From an uncultured Pseudomonas sp. (GTDB taxonomy: Bacteria; Pseudomonadota; Gammaproteobacteria; Pseudomonadales; Pseudomonadaceae): 64,000 nucleotides of DNA. The notes beneath the pieces were generated by a model that was not told where the DNA came from, searched no databases, and saw only the letters and a list, made by a program, of their open reading frames with translations. The stretch lies in contig CALUCI010000001.1 in NCBI GenBank assembly GCA_943914515.1, positions 1 through 64,000 on the forward strand. Reading direction: 5' to 3'. Of the stretch, positions 45,765 through 54,357 are shown one piece after another (within the stretch, counting starts at the first letter, position 1; each line of letters begins with the position of its first letter). Both the position numbers and the translations under genes were made by a program.

Positions 45765-46531
45765 GACTGGCTCCCGGTCAGTATCTGGTGGGCTTCAAGC
45801 AGGGTCCGCGCGGTGGCGCTGGCCGGCTGGCGGAACAGCTCGTGAACGTTCTGGCGTTCGACGATCCGCCCGGCGTCCATCACCGCGACATGATCGGCGC
45901 AGCGGGCGACCACGCCCATGTCATGCGTCACCAGCAGCACACCCAGCCCGTGCAACTCGACCAGTTCCATCAGCAGATCGAGAAAGCGCGCCTGGCTGAG
46001 CACATCGAGGTCGCTGGTGGGTTCGTCGGCCAGTAGAAACGGGGTCTCGGCCATCAGTGCCAGGGCGATCATCATGCGCTGAAGCATGCCGCCACTGAGC
46101 TGGAAGGCGAACGATTGCAGCACGCGCTGGCGATCGATCAGGCCCACGGCGTCGAGGCAGTGATGCATGCGTTCATGCGCGGCGCCGCCGCTGACGCCGC
46201 GTTGCCTGAGTGTCTCCAGGCCATGGGCGGCCATGTTGCGTACCGGGTTGAAGGCGCTGCGCGGGTTCTGCAGTACCAGGCTGGCCAGGTGACCACGGAC
46301 CTGCGCCGCCGTGACGGCCTGACCGTCGGCCAGCAACTCGCCGTGGGAGCGCTTCAGGCCGGCTGGCAGCAGGTCGAGCAAGCCCAGGCAACTGAGCGAC
46401 TTGCCCGAGCCGCTGGCGCCCACCAGCGCGCATACCTCGCCCCGGCGCAGTTGCAGATCCACGTCATGGACCAGCACAGTGTTCGGGCTTTCTATACGCA
46501 GGCCACGGATTTCCAGGGTCGACGGCGACAT
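45761..46531 (-). CDS. nikD: Nickel ABC importer ATP-binding protein NikD
   Basis: 256 aa. Walker A GASGSGKS (38-45), GLLDLLPAGLKRSHGEL, LVLQNPRSAFNPVRNMAAH, signature LSGGMLQRMMIALAL and FLLADEPTSDLDVLSQA. Shorter than oligopeptide DppD/OppD proteins and lacking their C-terminal Fe-S-type extension, as in E. coli NikD (254 aa). The gene begins directly at the base after the nikC stop and overlaps nikE by 4 bp, which implies tight translational coupling. Confidence 0.88.
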   Translation of the reverse strand: MSPSTLEIRGLRIESPNTVLVHDVDLQLRRGEVCALVGASGSGKSLSCLGLLDLLPAGLKRSHGELLADGQAVTAAQVRGHLASLVLQNPRSAFNPVRNMAAHGLETLRQRGVSGGAAHERMHHCLDAVGLIDRQRVLQSFAFQLSGGMLQRMMIALALMAETPFLLADEPTSDLDVLSQARFLDLLMELVELHGLGVLLVTHDMGVVARCADHVAVMDAGRIVERQNVHELFRQPASATARTLLEAHQILTGSQS

Positions 46532-47377
46532 TCAGTGAAGCTCCCGGGCAGGATCGAGGCGGTCGCGCAGTGCGTCGCCGAGCAGGTTGAAGGCCATGAC
46601 CGAGAAGAAAATCATCAGCCCGGGCAGCAACAGCAACTGCGGCTGGGTCCAGATGAATTCCTTGGCGTCGTTGATCATCACCCCCCATTCGGCGGTCGGT
46701 GGCGTCACGCCAAGGCCGAGGAAGGACAGGCCGGACACGTGCATCATCATGTGGCCGATGTCCATGGTCGCCAGGACCAGTAACGGCCCGGCGATGTTCG
46801 GCAGCACGTGCTCGCGCAGACGGGTCCAGCGCGAAGCCCCGGCTAGACGCGACGCCAGTACGTATTCGCGGCCGCGCTGGGTAATCACCAGGCCGCGCAC
46901 CATGCGTGCGTACCAGGCCCAGTGGGACAGGGCGATGGCAATGATCACGTTGCTCAGGCCGGTGCCCAGCAGGGCGACGAAGAAGAACGCCAGCACCAGC
47001 GTGGGGAAGGTCATGAACATGTCGCACAGGCGCATCAGCAGCAGGTCGGTGCGCCCGCCGACGAAGCCGGCGACACCGCCGATGGCCAGCCCCAGAGCCA
47101 GTACCAGAGCGAGGGTGAGCATCACGCTGCCGAGGGACAGGCGGGTGCCGACGATCAGCCGCGACAGCAGATCGCGGCCCAGCTGGTCGGTGCCCAGCCA
47201 GTGACTGGCATCTGGCGCCAGCAGGCGTTGGCCGAGGTCGACCAGATCCGGATCGTGGGGGGTGAGCCACTGGCCGAACAGCGCCAGAAACACCAGCAGG
47301 CCGACCAGTACCAGCCCCAGCCCCAGGCTGTTCTGGCGCAGCCGCGACGGGCGATGGGCGATGGCAAGCACGCTCAT
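46532..47377 (-). CDS. nikC: Nickel ABC importer permease NikC
   Basis: 281 aa from the ATG at 47377 (ATGA overlap with nikB); a longer frame upstream is a shadow. Six membrane helices; landmarks are [20 protein letters not shown], the EAA-loop region [22 protein letters not shown] (two adjoining pieces) and [20 protein letters not shown]. With NikB it forms the translocation channel for nickel. Length agrees with E. coli NikC (277 aa). Confidence 0.9.
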   Translation of the reverse strand: MSVLAIAHRPSRLRQNSLGLGLVLVGLLVFLALFGQWLTPHDPDLVDLGQRLLAPDASHWLGTDQLGRDLLSRLIVGTRLSLGSVMLTLALVLALGLAIGGVAGFVGGRTDLLLMRLCDMFMTFPTLVLAFFFVALLGTGLSNVIIAIALSHWAWYARMVRGLVITQRGREYVLASRLAGASRWTRLREHVLPNIAGPLLVLATMDIGHMMMHVSGLSFLGLGVTPPTAEWGVMINDAKEFIWTQPQLLLLPGLMIFFSVMAFNLLGDALRDRLDPARELH

Positions 47378-48315
47378 GTGCTGACTCCTTCCAGCCGGCT
47401 GCGCGGGTCGAGCCAGGCGTAACAGATATCCACGACCAGGTTGCACAGCATCAGCAGCCCGGTCAGCAGCAGGGTGAAGCACTGCATCACCGGGAAGTCG
47501 CGGTTGAGTACCGCCGAGACGGCGAAGCGGCCGACACCGGGCCAGGCGAAGATGGTTTCGATCACCAGCGCACCGCCGATCAACTCACCCACATGCATGC
47601 CGGTGGCGGTCACCAGCGGCAGCCAGGCGTTGCGCAGGATATGGTCGCGCCAGACCTGGCGCTCCGCCAGGCCGCGGGCGCGGGCATAGGTCACATGGCG
47701 CTGGCCGCCGGCTTCGAGCAGGCTGGCGCGCAACAGGCGGGCGTTGATCGACATCGACATCAGGGCAATCGCCAGTACCGGCATCACCAGATGCCCGGCA
47801 GTGCCCCGGCCCAGCGGTGGCAGCCAGCCAAGCCATAGCGAAAACAGGGCGATCAGCAGAAACGCGAGCCAGAAGTTGGGCATCGACACACCGAAGAACG
47901 TCACCACCCGTACTGCATGGTCAGGCCAGCGCCCGTGCCAGCGTGCGGCCAGCAGCCCGAGCGGGATGGACAGCGCCAGGGTGCAGGCCAGTGCCAGGCC
48001 ACCCAGTTGCAGGGTGGCGGGGAGGTAGTAGAGCAGGTCGTCGAGCACCGGGCGGCCGGTGAGGTAGGAAATGCCGAAGTCCAGGTGCAGGGCTTTCCAC
48101 AGCCAGACCAGGTATTGCTCGTACAGCGGACGGTCGAGCCCCAGGGTGTGGCGGACTTCGGCGATGGCGGCATCGGTTGGCGGGATATGCGACAGGCGCA
48201 GGTAATCCAGGGCGGGGTCGGTGCTGCCCAGGTGCAGCAAGACGAATACCAGCAGCGAAACCCCGAGCATCACCGGCACCAGCATCGTCAGGCGCAGGAG
48301 GATGTAGCGCAGCAT
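47374..48315 (-). CDS. nikB: Nickel ABC importer permease NikB
   Basis: 313 aa. DppB-type permease with an N-terminal helix ([20 protein letters not shown]) and TM domain carrying [20 protein letters not shown] and, in the EAA loop, [20 protein letters not shown]. Length and gene order match E. coli nikB (314 aa). One base separates it from nikA and its stop overlaps nikC. In complex with NikC it moves Ni(II), possibly chelated, across the inner membrane. Confidence 0.9.
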   Translation of the reverse strand: MLRYILLRLTMLVPVMLGVSLLVFVLLHLGSTDPALDYLRLSHIPPTDAAIAEVRHTLGLDRPLYEQYLVWLWKALHLDFGISYLTGRPVLDDLLYYLPATLQLGGLALACTLALSIPLGLLAARWHGRWPDHAVRVVTFFGVSMPNFWLAFLLIALFSLWLGWLPPLGRGTAGHLVMPVLAIALMSMSINARLLRASLLEAGGQRHVTYARARGLAERQVWRDHILRNAWLPLVTATGMHVGELIGGALVIETIFAWPGVGRFAVSAVLNRDFPVMQCFTLLLTGLLMLCNLVVDICYAWLDPRSRLEGVST

Positions 48316-48316
48316 G

Positions 48317-49891
48317 TCAGCGCTCCCGTCCGGGCGTCATGGTTTCGAATGGCACATCGAACAGAGTGCTGCCGAACTGCACCTTGTCGACCGTGTCGCG
48401 GCGCACGCTGATGGCGGTGAGGTACGAGATCGGCAGGTAGACGGCCTGCTCGTGCAGCGTGGTGAAGATGAACCGGTACTGCTCGGCGCGTTGTTGCTCA
48501 TCGGTGCTGGCCAGTACCTGGCCGATGCGCTGGTCCAGTTCGTCCTTGATCGCCAGGCCGCGCTGCGCCATGTAGTCGGCGTGGCCGGCATAGCGCATGG
48601 AACTGACGAAGGAGTGCGGGTCATAGGGCGCGCCCCAGGTGTCGGCGAAGATCATGCCGAAATCGCCGTCACGCTGGCGGCGCACCAGCGCGCCTTCGTC
48701 GACGGCGCGCAGATCGATGTGAATGCCTACCTTGGCCAGTTCGCCTTGCAGCACTTCGGCCAGGCTTTTCTGCAGGGCACTGGTGCCGAGGAATACCAGC
48801 TCGATGGCCAGCACTTCGCCGTTCTTGCTGCGTACCGAGGCTCCCGGCGCCAATACCCAGCCGGCATCGTTCAGTGCGCGCGCGGCGAGGGCGGGGTCGT
48901 AGGGGTAGGGCTGCAGGTCGATGTCGGCGTAGGGCATGTTGCGCGCGAACAGGGCGTCGGCACGCGGCTCGAGGCCGTAGAGGATCTTGTCGATGAGGGT
49001 CTGTTTGTCGACGGCTTCGTTGATCGCCTGGCGCACCGCCAGTTCGCGGGTCGCGCCGCGGCCGGTGTTCATCGCCACGGTACGGGTGGCCAGCGGGGCC
49101 GACAGTGCGGTGGCGAAACCTTGCTCGCGCAGGCGCACGAAGGTGCCGGCAGTGATTTCGCCGGCAGCGCCCTGGATCAGTTCGACTTCGCCGGCCTGGA
49201 GGGCGAGGGCGCGGCTGTTGGGGTCGGGGATGACCTTGACCATTACCTCGCCGTAGGCGGGTTGCGGCCCCCAGTATCCGGGGTTGCGGACGAAACGGTC
49301 GAACTCGCCGAGGCGCGATTCGGCGCGCATCCACGGGCCGGTACCCGCTGGCTGCGCGGGCTTGGCCTGGGGCGAGCCGAAGCGCAGCGGGCGGACCTGG
49401 GCAAGCTCCATCAGCGTCGGGTAATAGGGGTGTTTGAGTACCAGGCGCAGGGTCAGGCGCTCGGGCGCCTCGACTTTATCGAGGGTGGTGACCAGTTCCA
49501 TCCAGCGATGGCGTTGGCTGTTGGCGAGCACTGCATCCAGGTTGGCCTTTGCCGCAGCAGCATCGAACGGCGTGCCATCGCTGAAACGCACGCCATCGCG
49601 CAGGTTGAAGGTGTAGGTCTTGCCGTCGTCGGAGACCTGCCACGACGTGGCCAGCCACGGCTCGACGCTGCCAGACGCGGTGTAGCGCACCAGGGGTTCA
49701 TAGACCATGGCCTGCGCGTACATCTGGTTGGGGGCATAGCCGCGCGGATCGAGAGGCCCGGCGTTGACGGGCCAGGAGTAGACCAGGGCAGGCGCCTGGG
49801 TCTCCTGGCTGCCGGCCTGTGCGAGGGTGCTCGCTGCGAGCAGAAGAATGCCCCACAGGGCGCGCTTTCGTTCAACGGCATGCTGCTTCAC
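48317..49891 (-). CDS. nikA: Nickel-binding periplasmic protein NikA
   Basis: 524 aa, the same length as E. coli NikA. Signal peptide of about 27 residues (cleavage after LAQAG). The mature start [20 protein letters not shown] is the NikA hallmark, with [66 protein letters not shown] and [15 protein letters not shown]. It binds nickel-chelator complexes and delivers them to NikBC. First gene of nikABCDE, divergent from nikR with an 87-bp spacer that holds a candidate NikR operator. Confidence 0.92.
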   Translation of the reverse strand: MKQHAVERKRALWGILLLAASTLAQAGSQETQAPALVYSWPVNAGPLDPRGYAPNQMYAQAMVYEPLVRYTASGSVEPWLATSWQVSDDGKTYTFNLRDGVRFSDGTPFDAAAAKANLDAVLANSQRHRWMELVTTLDKVEAPERLTLRLVLKHPYYPTLMELAQVRPLRFGSPQAKPAQPAGTGPWMRAESRLGEFDRFVRNPGYWGPQPAYGEVMVKVIPDPNSRALALQAGEVELIQGAAGEITAGTFVRLREQGFATALSAPLATRTVAMNTGRGATRELAVRQAINEAVDKQTLIDKILYGLEPRADALFARNMPYADIDLQPYPYDPALAARALNDAGWVLAPGASVRSKNGEVLAIELVFLGTSALQKSLAEVLQGELAKVGIHIDLRAVDEGALVRRQRDGDFGMIFADTWGAPYDPHSFVSSMRYAGHADYMAQRGLAIKDELDQRIGQVLASTDEQQRAEQYRFIFTTLHEQAVYLPISYLTAISVRRDTVDKVQFGSTLFDVPFETMTPGRER

Positions 49892-49937
49892 ACTGCGTCC
49901 CCCACTTCAACGGAGGCCGTAGGCTAAAGAGTGGTGG

Positions 49938-49965
49938 GTATGATGTCTATTTAAAATCATCTTAC
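49938..49965. promoter_or_regulatory. Candidate NikR operator between nikA and nikR
   Basis: The AT-rich 87-bp spacer contains GTATGAT (49938-49944) and ATCATCTTAC (49956-49965), a dyad with ATGAT/ATCAT arms and an 11-base centre. E. coli NikR binds GTATGA-N16-TCATAC; here the half-site sequence is shared but the spacing is shorter, so the match is partial. Confidence 0.5.
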
Positions 49966-49978
49966 TGGAAGTAACAAA

Positions 49979-50407
49979 ATGCAACGGATCACCATCACGC
50001 TGGACCAGGAGTTGCTGGAGGTCATCGATCAGCGGGTGCAGGCCCACGGTTACCAGGGGCGATCAGAAGCGATTCGCGACCTGCTGCGCGCCGGCCTGCG
50101 TGAATCCGCGGCATTGCCCGAGGAGACCGAGTGCGTGGCGGTGGTCAGCTACTTGTATGACCACGCCACCCGTGAGTTGCCCAAGCGCCTCAATCAGACC
50201 CTGCATGCTCACCATGACCTGACCCGCTCCACGCTACACGTTCATCTCGACGCCGGCCATTGCCTGGAAGTATCGGTATTGCAGGGGCAAAGCGGGCGTC
50301 TGAACGAGTTGTCGCGGCAATTGATGGTCGAGCGTGGCGTCGAGCACGGGCATGTGCAGGTGATGCCTTCGCCTGGACCGGCGAAGGCACACCACGAGCA
50401 TCCTTGA
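49979..50407 (+). CDS. nikR: Nickel-responsive regulator NikR
   Basis: 142 aa. N-terminal ribbon-helix-helix (RITITLDQELLEVIDQRV, GRSEAIRDLLRAGL) and C-terminal ACT-like nickel domain. The nickel ligands are at His76, His87, His89 and Cys95, exactly the E. coli numbers (segments TLHAHH and HVHLDAGHC). A short His-rich tail (HHEHP) is extra. As a tetramer it represses the divergent nik operon when nickel is bound. ATG is 87 bp from the nikA start. The 3' end contains a hairpin (TGCCTTCGCC / GGCGAAGGCA, 50364-50389) inside the coding sequence. Confidence 0.95.
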   Translation: MQRITITLDQELLEVIDQRVQAHGYQGRSEAIRDLLRAGLRESAALPEETECVAVVSYLYDHATRELPKRLNQTLHAHHDLTRSTLHVHLDAGHCLEVSVLQGQSGRLNELSRQLMVERGVEHGHVQVMPSPGPAKAHHEHP

Positions 50408-50415
50408 GGCCCGCT

Positions 50416-51438
50416 TTACGGGGTCTGCAGGCTCGGCAGCGCCGCCTGGCCTTGCGCCGAGAGCAGTGGCTGCAGTTGTTGCCAACTGGCGCTCACGTCG
50501 ACATCGCAACCGTCGCCGCTGGGGTGATTGGCCAGGTTCATACCCTTGAGGTCGAAGCTCAGGTCGTAGGACTCGTAGCTCGCCACGTCCGGGCAGTCGG
50601 TGTCCGCCGGGGACTGGGTGCGCAGCCAGGTGGCGAGCTTTTGCGGCAGTTTGACGTTGCCGGAGTAGCGGTCGTACCACTCGTATGAGGTGCCGAGCCA
50701 GGTCCAGGGATCGACGCTTTCGCCGGTCTGCAGGTTCCAGGTGTGCAGGCCCCAACTGATGCCTCTGGCGCCATAGCCGGCGCTCCAGCGGTAGAACTTG
50801 ACGGTGATCCACTGCGACGACCAGTACACCGGCTCGACGCTGATTTCGCTGGTTTCGTTGGAGCCGAAACTGCCGAGCCGTTCACGGCGCTCGTCGAAAA
50901 ACTCGCTCTTGGGGCTGGCAGCGAGTTGTGCCAGTTGCTGATTGACCTTTTGGATCGCCAGCCCGTCGCCTTGCAGTTCGAGGGTGACCTGGGCGCCTTG
51001 GGTTTTGACCTGATACGTGTGTTCGCCGAAGGTCAGTTTCTCGGTCTTGACCGGCAGCTTTGCCTCCAGCGGTGCGTTGTAGGCATCGCTGCCGCAGCCT
51101 TCGCTGCTGATCCGGGTCAACGTCAGTGGAAGCGGTGTGCCGCCGACGGTCTTGCTCCAGATTCCGCTCAGCGCTTCGCCTTGCGGTGTATCGAGCTGCC
51201 AGAACCCGGTTTTGTCAGCTTCCATCCAGGGCGCGTCGGCCTCCGGCTCGATGAGCTGAATCGGAGTGAGGTAGCGCTGGTAGTAGTAGCTGCCGTTGCT
51301 GTCGGGATCGGCGTTGAAGCAGGCGGTGATTGGCGTCTTGCCGAGGGTGCCCGTCCAGACGCCGGCAAGCTCGGCAGGCCCGGCGTTGGCGTAGCCAGAC
51401 GCACAGGCAAGGGTCAGGACAGCCAGTGATTTGCGCAT
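50416..51438 (-). CDS. Exported protein of unknown function
   Basis: 340 aa, not recognised. A signal peptide is evident (MRKSLAVLTLACASGYANAG, cleavage after ANA). The mature protein starts ELAGVWTGTLGKTPITACFN, contains two Cys-linked beta-rich parts and a C-terminal half with many Trp/Tyr residues (SSQWITVKFYRWSAGYGARG, WTWLGTSYEWYDRYSG) ending in CPDVASYESYDLSFDLKGMN. No catalytic motif was seen. It is convergent with nikR (8-bp gap) and divergent from the HhH gene at 51525. Probably periplasmic or secreted; expressed alone. Confidence 0.75.
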   Translation of the reverse strand: MRKSLAVLTLACASGYANAGPAELAGVWTGTLGKTPITACFNADPDSNGSYYYQRYLTPIQLIEPEADAPWMEADKTGFWQLDTPQGEALSGIWSKTVGGTPLPLTLTRISSEGCGSDAYNAPLEAKLPVKTEKLTFGEHTYQVKTQGAQVTLELQGDGLAIQKVNQQLAQLAASPKSEFFDERRERLGSFGSNETSEISVEPVYWSSQWITVKFYRWSAGYGARGISWGLHTWNLQTGESVDPWTWLGTSYEWYDRYSGNVKLPQKLATWLRTQSPADTDCPDVASYESYDLSFDLKGMNLANHPSGDGCDVDVSASWQQLQPLLSAQGQAALPSLQTP

Positions 51439-51524
51439 GAGTGTTGAATTTCCATATGTCTTGATGTTAATGACGCGGCTTCGCGCAAGAACTTAACCGC
51501 GCTGGCTAGCGTTAAGGAAGCATT

Positions 51525-52172
51525 TTGTCTGTTATCGATATCAATCAGTTTCCCGCCTTTTTCCGCGCCTACGACTGGTCGAACGCCAACCACAAGGCGC
51601 GCGGCTATCCGGGCGACCTCTATCCGGACTTTCCGTGGATCCGTTCGCTGGAAGAGCGGGGCGCCTGGCTGACCGCGCAGCCTGCGGTGACCTGTGCGCC
51701 AACCGACTACGTTCGTGAACTGCTGGCATGGGGCGCCGGCAAGAATGACCCGCGCATGAAGTTCGAGATCGGCCTGGGCAACGTTTCGCTGCTGCAGGTC
51801 TTCGCGCCGGTGGTGGCCAACATTGCCGAGCCCAAGGCTGCGATCAGCGCAGCACTGCAGATTCCCGGCTGCGGGCTGACCTATGCATCGAAGCTGCTGC
51901 GGTTCCTGCGGCCGGACCTGCATGCCAGCCTGGATGGGCGTATTCGCGAGGCGCTGCTCAAGGCCGGGTTGCTGAGCAAGATCTACGACGGCAATGAAAA
52001 CTCCATGGTTCGCGGCTATGTGGCCTTCCAGGCGTTCTGCGCTGATCTGGTTGACCGACTCGATGCGGCGAACATCGCCCGGCCAGACTGCAATCTGCCG
52101 GCTGCGCCAACGGCAACCGGCTGGCGCGTGGCGGACGTGGAAATGGCGTTGTTCGCCTGGGCCGACGAGTGA
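51525..52172 (+). CDS. Helix-hairpin-helix protein with OGG/DNA-glycosylase-like fold (putative)
   Basis: 215 aa, starting at TTG 51525, which is supported by AAGGAAG at 51514-51520; no closer ATG exists. No signal or membrane segment. Residues 111-128 (LQIPGCGLTYASKLLRFL) have the PG-x-G turn of a helix-hairpin-helix, and Asp137 in HASLDGRI sits where HhH glycosylases carry the catalytic Asp; the usual catalytic Lys is not evident. The N-terminus (FPAFFRAYDWSNANHKARG) is unlike standard Ogg1. The stop overlaps the start of a thymidylate-kinase-like gene (GTGA), so the two are co-translated. A role in nucleotide or DNA repair is inferred only. Confidence 0.6.
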   Translation: MSVIDINQFPAFFRAYDWSNANHKARGYPGDLYPDFPWIRSLEERGAWLTAQPAVTCAPTDYVRELLAWGAGKNDPRMKFEIGLGNVSLLQVFAPVVANIAEPKAAISAALQIPGCGLTYASKLLRFLRPDLHASLDGRIREALLKAGLLSKIYDGNENSMVRGYVAFQAFCADLVDRLDAANIARPDCNLPAAPTATGWRVADVEMALFAWADE

Positions 52173-52789
52173 GCCAATCACTGTTCGTTTCCCTGGATGG
52201 CCCGAAGGGCACCGGGAAAACCACCCTGCTGGAAGCCATCACCAAAGTATTGAGGGCGGACAACAGGAAAGTGATCCGGCTTTGCGAGAGAAACAACGAT
52301 CCGTTCCGGCGGGAAACCATGGCGCTGGTCAACCAGCTTGCGCGAAATCCCGACCGGGATCTGGAGTGGGAAATCTGCCAGCGCCTTGCTGACAGCCGGG
52401 CCTGGATCTCCCGCAACGTCCTGCCGGAGCAGCCAGCGGGGAGCATCATCCTGATCGATCGCTGGTATCCGTCCGATGCGGCGTTTCGGCGGTTGGTGCC
52501 GTTTGCGGAAATCCTGCGTTTGAACCGTGAGCGAGGCGTGCGCGTGCCGGATTTGCATGTCGGGGTGATTACCCGCCCCGAGGTGTCGTGGGCACGTGCG
52601 GCGGGGCGGTCACGGGGGTTGGGGAGTACCGTGATTCACCGGTTTGAAGAGCATGTGGCGTGTACTGAGGCGTTTGAGCGGGCGGTTGAGGGTAATGGGT
52701 GGGTTTTGTGTCGGAATGAGGGGGTGGTTGAGGAGGCGGTGAGGTTGGTTGTGGCGGGGATTTATGGGGTTATGGGGGAGGTGGGTTGA
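52169..52789 (+). CDS. Thymidylate-kinase-like nucleoside monophosphate kinase
   Basis: 206 aa, starting at GTG 52169 inside the overlapping TGA of the HhH gene. P-loop GPKGTGKT (11-18), DRW motif at Asp97-Arg98-Trp99 (IILIDRWYPSD), and an R-x-x-x-AAGRSRG lid-like segment, all in thymidylate-kinase positions; length fits the family. It would phosphorylate dTMP or another dNMP, but the pairing with an HhH/OGG-like protein suggests a paralogue with a special substrate. The last 180 bases are extraordinarily G/T-rich on the coding strand (52600-52790), with codons such as GTG, GGG and TTG prevailing. The housekeeping tmk is presumably elsewhere. Confidence 0.72.
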   Translation: MSQSLFVSLDGPKGTGKTTLLEAITKVLRADNRKVIRLCERNNDPFRRETMALVNQLARNPDRDLEWEICQRLADSRAWISRNVLPEQPAGSIILIDRWYPSDAAFRRLVPFAEILRLNRERGVRVPDLHVGVITRPEVSWARAAGRSRGLGSTVIHRFEEHVACTEAFERAVEGNGWVLCRNEGVVEEAVRLVVAGIYGVMGEVG

Positions 52790-52838
52790 GGGTTGCGCCC
52801 TTATCGGAACGTTGAAATCCATGGCTGGAGTATTCGGC

Positions 52839-53216
52839 TCAAACCCAAAGAGGCTGCATGCTAAGTCTGGTATACCCCCAAACACGTGGCACTCCATCCT
52901 CTAGAGAAAATGGAAGGTTGTGCTTTCTTAGCGTGGAGAGGAGCCAATTCAGTGAAACTGTTCTGAGTTCGATCCACTCGATTTCTGCTACCGGATGGAT
53001 GTGGTAATGCCATTCTCGATCCCAACCTGTGCAGTGATCGTTTGGAGCCAAGAGACTGTGCAGTCTGAACTCGGGTTTCATTTGCGGGGCGTTGACCATT
53101 GCATCGATCAACTCAGCCCATTTGGTGTTGTTCATTACGGGAAGAATGATGCCCGCATTCAGCAGTCTGCGAACTTTTTCTTTTGTAATTTCATCGAGCT
53201 CAGGCAACTGATACAT
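52839..53216 (-). CDS. Small protein, DUF6678-like
   Basis: 125 aa, no signal or membrane segment. The core MNNTKWAELIDAMVNAP resembles the DUF6678 family; the rest (HYHIHPVAEIEWIELR and LRKHNLPFSLEDGVPRVWGY) is unassigned. The family has no known function. It is convergent with the thymidylate-kinase-like gene (49-bp gap) and its lower GC content and codon use stand out from the neighbouring core genes, so it was probably acquired. The dyad at 53279 lies 63 bp upstream. Confidence 0.6.
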   Translation of the reverse strand: MYQLPELDEITKEKVRRLLNAGIILPVMNNTKWAELIDAMVNAPQMKPEFRLHSLLAPNDHCTGWDREWHYHIHPVAEIEWIELRTVSLNWLLSTLRKHNLPFSLEDGVPRVWGYTRLSMQPLWV

Positions 53217-53278
53217 AAGACTCGCGCGATTGTATGAAGAGAGAACAGTCTAGCTCCCAAACCGGTGCCAACGGCAAT

Positions 53279-53296
53279 TCACACTTCGGAGTGTGA
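53279..53296. promoter_or_regulatory. Dyad in the spacer between divergent DUF6678-like and lysR genes
   Basis: TCACACTTCGGAGTGTGA: 7-bp arms around TCGG, 51 bp before the LysR start. A candidate operator or a small hairpin. Confidence 0.4.
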
Positions 53297-53346
53297 TTGA
53301 ATGTTAGGCGACTGCGTAATCAAGCAGCATCTACCTGGAGCCATGA

Positions 53347-54255
53347 ATGGATGTACTGAATGCGATGCAGGTCTTCGTGAGTGTTGTGGAAACGGGTAGC
53401 TTTACCAACGCTGCACAGTCGCTTCACATGCATCGGCCAGCGGTGTCAAAGTCAATCCAGCTCCTTGAACAGCGGCTTGATGGGCGACTGCTCAACAGGT
53501 CTACACGCAGGCTCAGCATGACCCCGGAGGGTGAGGCGTTTTACCACCGGTGCAAGGCCATCCTCGACAATGTCGGGCAGGCGATGGCTTCGCTGAGCGA
53601 TCGTCCAGCGCGGTTGGTTGGGAAGTTGCGTGTCGACCTGCCGGTATCGGTGGGCCACCTGCTCATCATTCCGTCACTCATGGCGTTCCAGCAACGCTAT
53701 CCTGGGATCGAGTTGACGCTGGGTACCAGTGACAAGCCGATCGACCTGATCAGCGAAGGCGTCGATTGCGTTGTGAGGCTTGGCGCCTTGGAGGATTCCA
53801 GCCTGATTGCCAGCGGGATTGGTTATCTCCCCATGGTGACGTGCGCATCTCCTGCGTATCTCGCTCGATATGGGGTACCCGAGCGCATTGGTGATCTGAG
53901 CGAACACTTCGCGGTGAACTATTTCTCGGGCAGCAATCCTCGCACCCTGGAATGGTTGTTTGTTCAAGGCAATGAAATCCAGACCGTTCGGGTCAGGTCG
54001 GCAATCAACGTCAATGACACTCAGGGATTCGTCGCATCAGCCCTGGCAGGTTTCGGCCTTATCCAAGGCCCGGCGCTCAATGTTCAGGCTCATCTTGATT
54101 CCGGTGCGCTGGTGCAAGTGATGCAAGATTGTCCAATACCTTCAAAGCGTGTCTCGATCCTGTACCCCCATCGCGATCTTATGCCGCCGGCAGTCGAGGT
54201 TTTTGTTGCATGGCTACGGTCGTTGATGGCTGACAAGGGCTTGACCCAGCCTTGA
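53347..54255 (+). CDS. LysR-family transcriptional regulator (CrgA/AaeR-like)
   Basis: 302 aa. The helix-turn-helix at residues 1-60 reads NAMQVFVSVVETGSFTNAAQ and RPAVSKSIQLLEQRL, followed by LLNRSTRRLSMTPEGEAFY. The effector domain begins PARLVGKLRVDLPVSVGHLL. Downstream on the same strand, 102 bp away, is a quinone-oxidoreductase-like gene that it may activate. The gene is AT-richer than the region left of 52 kb. Effector unknown. Confidence 0.9.
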   Translation: MDVLNAMQVFVSVVETGSFTNAAQSLHMHRPAVSKSIQLLEQRLDGRLLNRSTRRLSMTPEGEAFYHRCKAILDNVGQAMASLSDRPARLVGKLRVDLPVSVGHLLIIPSLMAFQQRYPGIELTLGTSDKPIDLISEGVDCVVRLGALEDSSLIASGIGYLPMVTCASPAYLARYGVPERIGDLSEHFAVNYFSGSNPRTLEWLFVQGNEIQTVRVRSAINVNDTQGFVASALAGFGLIQGPALNVQAHLDSGALVQVMQDCPIPSKRVSILYPHRDLMPPAVEVFVAWLRSLMADKGLTQP

Positions 54256-54357
54256 TTGGTAATTTGGGGATACCAGTCTGTAACTCGGGCGCGTCTTTTT
54301 CTCCGGCTTGCAGCTCAGTAATTTTGAGCTTTGAACATACGCAAGAGGAACAAAGAC

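Noticed and set aside
50364..50389. Hairpin TGCCTTCGCC / GGCGAAGGCA as nikR terminator
   Set aside because: It lies within the nikR coding sequence before the stop, has no T-run, and could only end transcription at the cost of the last codons; left as a structural note.
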